Origin: Emcibacter sp.
GTDB taxonomy: Bacteria > Pseudomonadota > Alphaproteobacteria > Sphingomonadales > Emcibacteraceae
Direction of reading: 5' to 3'
NCBI GenBank assembly: GCA_027019205.1
Contig: JALUWZ010000113.1
Span: 1 to 10,225, forward strand
DNA length: 10,225 bases
A program made the translations under genes and the position numbers. The notes below the pieces were generated by a model that saw nothing but the letters and a program-made list of their open reading frames with translations, had not been told where the DNA came from and ran no database searches. Below are positions 6,932-10,225 of this stretch, one piece after another (position 1 is the first letter of the stretch; every line of letters starts with the position of its first letter).

Positions 6932-6961
6932 TTTTTAGAAAAAAGCGGTTTTATGCTCAAA

Positions 6962-7816
6962 TCAGGCGAAATCAAGCGCGATGCACCGGTCCCGACCGGC
7001 CAAATCCGCGATTATCGTAATATTTTCTGCAGGGGTTTTGTTGAAAATATCCCTGACCCGAGACCCCTGTCGCCAGCCGATTTCCAGAAAAGCATGACCC
7101 CCGACAGCGATCAATTGCGGAATGATCTTTGCCAGCTTTTTATATTCTTTCAGGCCCCCGTCCCCGGCAAACAGGGCAATCTCCGGCTCATAATCCCGCA
7201 CATCCGGGTCAAGACCCGCCCTTTCCGCCGGGGCAATATAAGGCGGATTAGCCAGAATTATGTCAAATTCGGCAGAGGGCGGCAATTGCGCGGCCCAGTC
7301 GCTCTTGATAAACTCACATCTGTCGCCAAAGCCGAGCCGGTCGGCATTATCCTGCGCCAGCATCAGTGCCCTGGCGGAAATATCAACCCCGACTCCGCGA
7401 CTGCCCGGCAATTCCGCCATCAATGACAGCAAAAGACAGCCGCTGCCGGTTCCAAGATCAAGAATTTTCAGAGACTTGTTTCTGTCCGGAATGACTTTCA
7501 GGGCAGACTCAATCAGAATTTCACTGTCGGGGCGCGGAGTCAGGCAATCCCGGCTAACCTTGAACTCAAGGCTCCAGAAAGCTTTTTTGCCGAGAATTTG
7601 TGACATCGGCTCCCGGGCAGCTCTGCGCGCCAGAAGCGCCGCGAAAGCTGCCGCTTCATGATCCGGAACTTTCCGGCAAGGATCAAGAATTATCTCCAGC
7701 GGGTCCAGACCGAGCGCCATCCCGAGAAGCAGGTCTACATCCAGCCGGGCCGTCCTGATTTCTGTTCCCTCCAGCAGGCAAACTGCTTTTTTTCTGACCT
7801 CTTTCAGTGTTAACAT
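6962..7816 (-). CDS. prmC: Peptide chain release factor N5-glutamine methyltransferase PrmC
   Basis: This 284-residue enzyme uses S-adenosylmethionine to methylate the glutamine of the GGQ motif in release factors RF1 and RF2, raising termination efficiency. The N-terminal helical domain (about 1-75) recognises the release factor. The linker has the typical TPRPDSE (93-99), where many homologues have PRPETE. The Rossmann methyltransferase domain carries the cofactor loop DLGTGSG (120-126) and the diagnostic catalytic NPPY (190-193). Length and motifs are complete. The ribosome site AAAGG (7824-7820) is close to the ATG at 7816, about 3 bases away. Its substrate gene prfA lies upstream on the same strand, but a plus-strand gene separates the two. 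prmC therefore probably needs a promoter of its own, which I cannot place confidently. Confidence 0.97.
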   Translation of the reverse strand: MLTLKEVRKKAVCLLEGTEIRTARLDVDLLLGMALGLDPLEIILDPCRKVPDHEAAAFAALLARRAAREPMSQILGKKAFWSLEFKVSRDCLTPRPDSEILIESALKVIPDRNKSLKILDLGTGSGCLLLSLMAELPGSRGVGVDISARALMLAQDNADRLGFGDRCEFIKSDWAAQLPPSAEFDIILANPPYIAPAERAGLDPDVRDYEPEIALFAGDGGLKEYKKLAKIIPQLIAVGGHAFLEIGWRQGSRVRDIFNKTPAENITIIADLAGRDRCIALDFA

Positions 7817-7846
7817 ATTCCTTTACCCGGCATTAGGTGATATGGT

Positions 7847-8764
7847 TTGTTTCATAGCATAATGAAAGACCCGATGAAAATGCGTAAAAATATTATTACC
7901 ACCCTGTCATATTATATGACCTTTACCGCAACGGCAGTTATCTGCCTCACCGCGCCTGCCCTGGCAGGAAATCAGGACCCCGGAAAGGTTGACTTTCTGC
8001 AGGCCATACAGAATAAACTGTCGCAGGCCAGCGGGGCCAAGGCCATTGCCATTCATGTTGTCGCCGGAAAAAAACGCCGGATAAATCTCAGCCCCTCATC
8101 AATTACCCTGTCCTACGGCTTTCTCAAAGATATCAAAAATATCAACCAGATGGTCGCGACTCTGGCCCATTTGACGGCCTATATCAATCTTGGCTATGCG
8201 GTGACCCCGCCGAAAAAGTCCCGGCAGGAAAAAGGGCAAAAAACCTCTCTCGGCAAATATTTAAAATCCACCATCAGGCCGGAATATCCCGATCAGGGCT
8301 ACATGCCGGAGGCCAAGGGAACCTTTCAGGAAAACCGGGATGAGCCTATTACCCGGCCCAGCTATAAAAATCAGGCCTATGATTTTTCCGTCAACAGAAC
8401 CAATATTCTGGCGACCGAACATGAACTTGACGTTGACAAGGCGACGGATAAAATCATGCAACGGGCCGGTTATTGTCCCCAGGACTACAGCCGCCTTCTG
8501 CATTATTTTTATGAAAATCCGCAAAAATTTCCGGAAAACAAACATTTTACCCTTGATGCCGACCAGTGGCAGCGTATTGATGCCGCCGATCGGCGGGCCG
8601 ACCCGGCAGACCCCTGTAACAAGGATCAGCTGGTCCTGACCAAAAAATATGCCGGGGATTTCCGCCAGATGAAAAGTAAAATTCTCCTGGCCCTGAAAAA
8701 TTCTCCGAAAAATACTCTGAAAAATACTCCGAAAAGTGACCCGAAAAGTGAAAAACCGGGCTGA
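7847..8764 (+). CDS. Exported M48-peptidase-like protein with degenerate HExxH (probable pseudoenzyme)
   Basis: This is an uncharacterised protein of up to 305 residues. A signal peptide (basic RKN, hydrophobic core, APALA-G) predicts cleavage after about residue 40 and export to the periplasm or beyond; no lipobox is seen. Residues 86-114 (ITLSYGFLKDI to ATLAHLTAYI) resemble the M48 strand plus HExxH helix, but the motif reads H108-L-T-A-Y112, so the catalytic Glu and the second His are lost. EHELDVDKATDKIMQRAGY (191-209) resembles the second M48 motif ExEAD with a following AGY, keeping E193 and D197. Two cysteines (C210, C257) could form a disulfide. The tail (about 285-305) is a Lys/Asn/Pro/Ser low-complexity stretch. 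The start is uncertain: TTG at 7847 has AGGTGA six bases upstream, while ATGs at 7862, 7874 and 7880 have poor ribosome sites. It lies between prmC and prfA on the opposite strand. Assignment to the M48 fold is by motif reading only. Confidence 0.75.
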   Translation: MFHSIMKDPMKMRKNIITTLSYYMTFTATAVICLTAPALAGNQDPGKVDFLQAIQNKLSQASGAKAIAIHVVAGKKRRINLSPSSITLSYGFLKDIKNINQMVATLAHLTAYINLGYAVTPPKKSRQEKGQKTSLGKYLKSTIRPEYPDQGYMPEAKGTFQENRDEPITRPSYKNQAYDFSVNRTNILATEHELDVDKATDKIMQRAGYCPQDYSRLLHYFYENPQKFPENKHFTLDADQWQRIDAADRRADPADPCNKDQLVLTKKYAGDFRQMKSKILLALKNSPKNTLKNTPKSDPKSEKPG

Positions 8765-9841
8765 TCAGCCGTTCATCCGGGCCAGTTGCGCCGCCTGCTC
8801 TTCGGTAATCAGGGCGGTGATAACCTCTTCAAGTCCGTCGCCGGCCAATATCTGGTCAAGCTTGTACAGCGTCAGATTGATCCGATGGTCAGTCACCCGC
8901 CCTTGAGGAAAATTATAGGTCCGGATGCGCCCTGAACGGTCGCCGCTGCCAACCTGTTCCTTGCGGTCTGCGGCACGTTCGGCATCGCGTTTGGCCCGTT
9001 CCGCATCATAAACCCGGGCCATCAGGACCTTCATCGCCTTCTGCTTGTTTTTATGCTGGGATTTTTCATCCTGCTGCTGAACCGTAATTCCGGTCGGGAT
9101 ATGGGTAAGGCGCACCGCACTGTCAGTGGTATTGACGCTTTGGCCGCCGGGGCCGCTGGCGCGGAAAATATCAACCCGGATATCCTTGTCCTCAAGAGTG
9201 ATATCCACCTCCTCGACCTCCGGCATCACCGCGACTGTCGCCGCCGAGGTATGGATGCGCCCGCCGGTTTCGGTTTCCGGCACCCTTTGCACCCGATGGC
9301 CGCCGGATTCATATTTAAGCCGGGCAAATACCCCCTTGCCCGCAACGGACACGATGACCTCCTTGAAGCCGCCGACATCACTGCTCGACGCGCTGACAAG
9401 CTCGAATTTCCAGCCCCGGGTCTGGGCATAATGCTGATACATGCGAAACAGGTCGCCGGCAAACAGCGCCGCCTCGTCACCACCGGTCCCGGCGCGGATT
9501 TCAAGCAGAGCGTTTTTATCGTCATCGACATCTTTCGGCAACAGCATAATTTCGACCTCATGCTCAAGCGCGGGCAGGCGTTTTTTCAGGTCCGGCAGTT
9601 CCATTTCCGCCAGTTCCTTCATTTCCGCATCACCGTCCGGATCAGCTGCCATCTCTTCAAGTTCCGCGATTTCCCGGGTCATGGCGAGATAGTCACCCGC
9701 CGCTTTCACCACCGGAGAAAGATCGGCATATTCCCGGGAAATGGTGACAATTTCATGGGAAGACATGCCCGACGCCGACATCATATGTTCCAGCTCCGCA
9801 TGGCGGGTAATCAACTGTTGCAGGCGTTCCTGTGGAATCAT
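8765..9841 (-). CDS. prfA: Peptide chain release factor 1 (RF1)
   Basis: This 358-residue factor recognises UAA and UAG stop codons in the ribosomal A site and triggers peptide release. Domain 1 is helical (about 1-100). The codon-recognition domain includes the RVPETETGGRIHTSA segment, with P188-E189-T190 at the position of the RF1 tripeptide (PAT in E. coli). The RF1-type TVAVMPE follows, which separates it from RF2. The catalytic GGQ is at 232-234 in GPGGQSVN; its glutamine is the PrmC target. The ATG overlaps the hisS stop as ATGA, and no strong ribosome site precedes it, so translation is probably coupled to hisS. Its TGA stop directly abuts the stop of the convergent plus-strand gene, leaving no room for a terminator between them. 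Confidence 0.97.
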   Translation of the reverse strand: MIPQERLQQLITRHAELEHMMSASGMSSHEIVTISREYADLSPVVKAAGDYLAMTREIAELEEMAADPDGDAEMKELAEMELPDLKKRLPALEHEVEIMLLPKDVDDDKNALLEIRAGTGGDEAALFAGDLFRMYQHYAQTRGWKFELVSASSSDVGGFKEVIVSVAGKGVFARLKYESGGHRVQRVPETETGGRIHTSAATVAVMPEVEEVDITLEDKDIRVDIFRASGPGGQSVNTTDSAVRLTHIPTGITVQQQDEKSQHKNKQKAMKVLMARVYDAERAKRDAERAADRKEQVGSGDRSGRIRTYNFPQGRVTDHRINLTLYKLDQILAGDGLEEVITALITEEQAAQLARMNG

Positions 9842-10225
9842 TTGAGATAATCCACTATATTGTCAAGCGCGACCTCATGCTGACTGCCATCATCAAAATT
9901 CTTGACAGTGACAGCCCCCCGGGCCAGCTCATCCTCACCGATCAGAACGGCGGCGCGGGCATGGAGCTTGTTGGCCCGTTTCATACGTTTGCCCATATTG
10001 CCCCGGTAAGACATATCAACCGCAATCCCGCCCGCCCGTAATTTCTGCGCGAGCATCAGGGCTTCGGTCTGACACCCGGCCCCGACCGGGACAATGGCCA
10101 CCGGGCGTGGCGCCGGCGGCACGAGGTCAGGAGAGACCAGTTCCGCCAGCCGTTCCATACCCGCCGCCCAGCCAATGCCCGCCGTTGCCGGACCGCCCAT
10201 TTTTTCGATCAACCCGTCATAGCGT
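9838..10225 (-). CDS. hisS: Histidyl-tRNA synthetase, C-terminal part (runs off the window)
   Basis: The last 128 residues of a class II histidyl-tRNA synthetase, which charges tRNA-His, are visible. The window edge cuts the gene; the family is usually about 410-430 residues, so roughly the last third is present. The first visible residues RYDGLIEKMGG and GIGWAAGMERL belong to the end of the catalytic domain (motif 3 region). From about PRPVAIVPVG onward comes the anticodon-binding domain, including SYRGNMGKRMKRANKLHARAA cut by its usual conserved basic helix. The codon at 10212 (TTG, Leu of RYDGL) is internal and not a start. The stop overlaps the prfA start as ATGA, placing hisS first in an operon with prfA. 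Confidence 0.95.
   Translation of the reverse strand, partial: RYDGLIEKMGGPATAGIGWAAGMERLAELVSPDLVPPAPRPVAIVPVGAGCQTEALMLAQKLRAGGIAVDMSYRGNMGKRMKRANKLHARAAVLIGEDELARGAVTVKNFDDGSQHEVALDNIVDYLK

Noticed and set aside
6953..7426. Plus-strand open frame (157 codons) opposite the end of prmC
   Set aside because: It is antisense to the conserved PrmC methyltransferase domain and has no recognisable motif.
9053..9850. Plus-strand open frame (265 codons) opposite prfA
   Set aside because: It is antisense to a complete RF1 gene, is rich in His and Arg and resembles no known protein. It is a composition artefact.
10210..10212. Start codon at 10212 for a short 124-residue protein
   Set aside because: The codon is the leucine of RYDGLIEKMGG inside HisRS. 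The frame stays open to the window edge.

Overview
The window looks like a chromosomal segment of an alphaproteobacterium of moderate GC content. The main support is the minus-strand order hisS - prfA - prmC - DUF4167 gene - clpB, an arrangement familiar from alphaproteobacteria; DUF4167 is essentially an alphaproteobacterial family. The genus cannot be named from the sequence alone.

Layout, left to right. Bases 1-509 hold no convincing gene. They contain a perfect AT-rich hairpin (129-164) that runs directly into three tandem 40-bp repeats (164-283), and a candidate promoter for the next gene. A plus-strand gene (510-1925) encodes a membrane-anchored M23 peptidoglycan endopeptidase with all its metal-binding and catalytic residues. 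Bases 1937-3304 form an AT-rich accessory islet on the minus strand. It carries a FitAB/VapBC-type toxin-antitoxin pair with an unusually readable promoter and double-palindrome operator, and a small membrane-protein gene that appears broken by loss of one TA dinucleotide. clpB (3401-5986) follows, with a hairpin just after its stop codon and a heat-shock-like promoter. Next come the DUF4167 gene, a roughly 100-base intergenic stretch packed with nested inverted repeats, and prmC. A plus-strand gene for an exported protein (about 7847-8764) is wedged between prmC and prfA. The window ends inside hisS.

How the genes fit together. prfA (peptide release factor 1) and prmC (the methyltransferase that modifies the GGQ glutamine of release factors) form one translation-termination module, and hisS is translationally coupled upstream of prfA by an ATGA overlap. 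ClpB is the stress disaggregase. The M23 enzyme works on the cell wall.

The most unusual item is the wedged plus-strand gene. It looks like an exported M48-type metallopeptidase whose HExxH motif has become H-L-T-A-Y while the second, Glu/Asp-containing motif is retained. It is probably a pseudoenzyme, it separates prmC from prfA, and its stop codon abuts the prfA stop codon with no gap. No CRISPR array, rRNA, tRNA, insertion sequence or prophage gene was seen.
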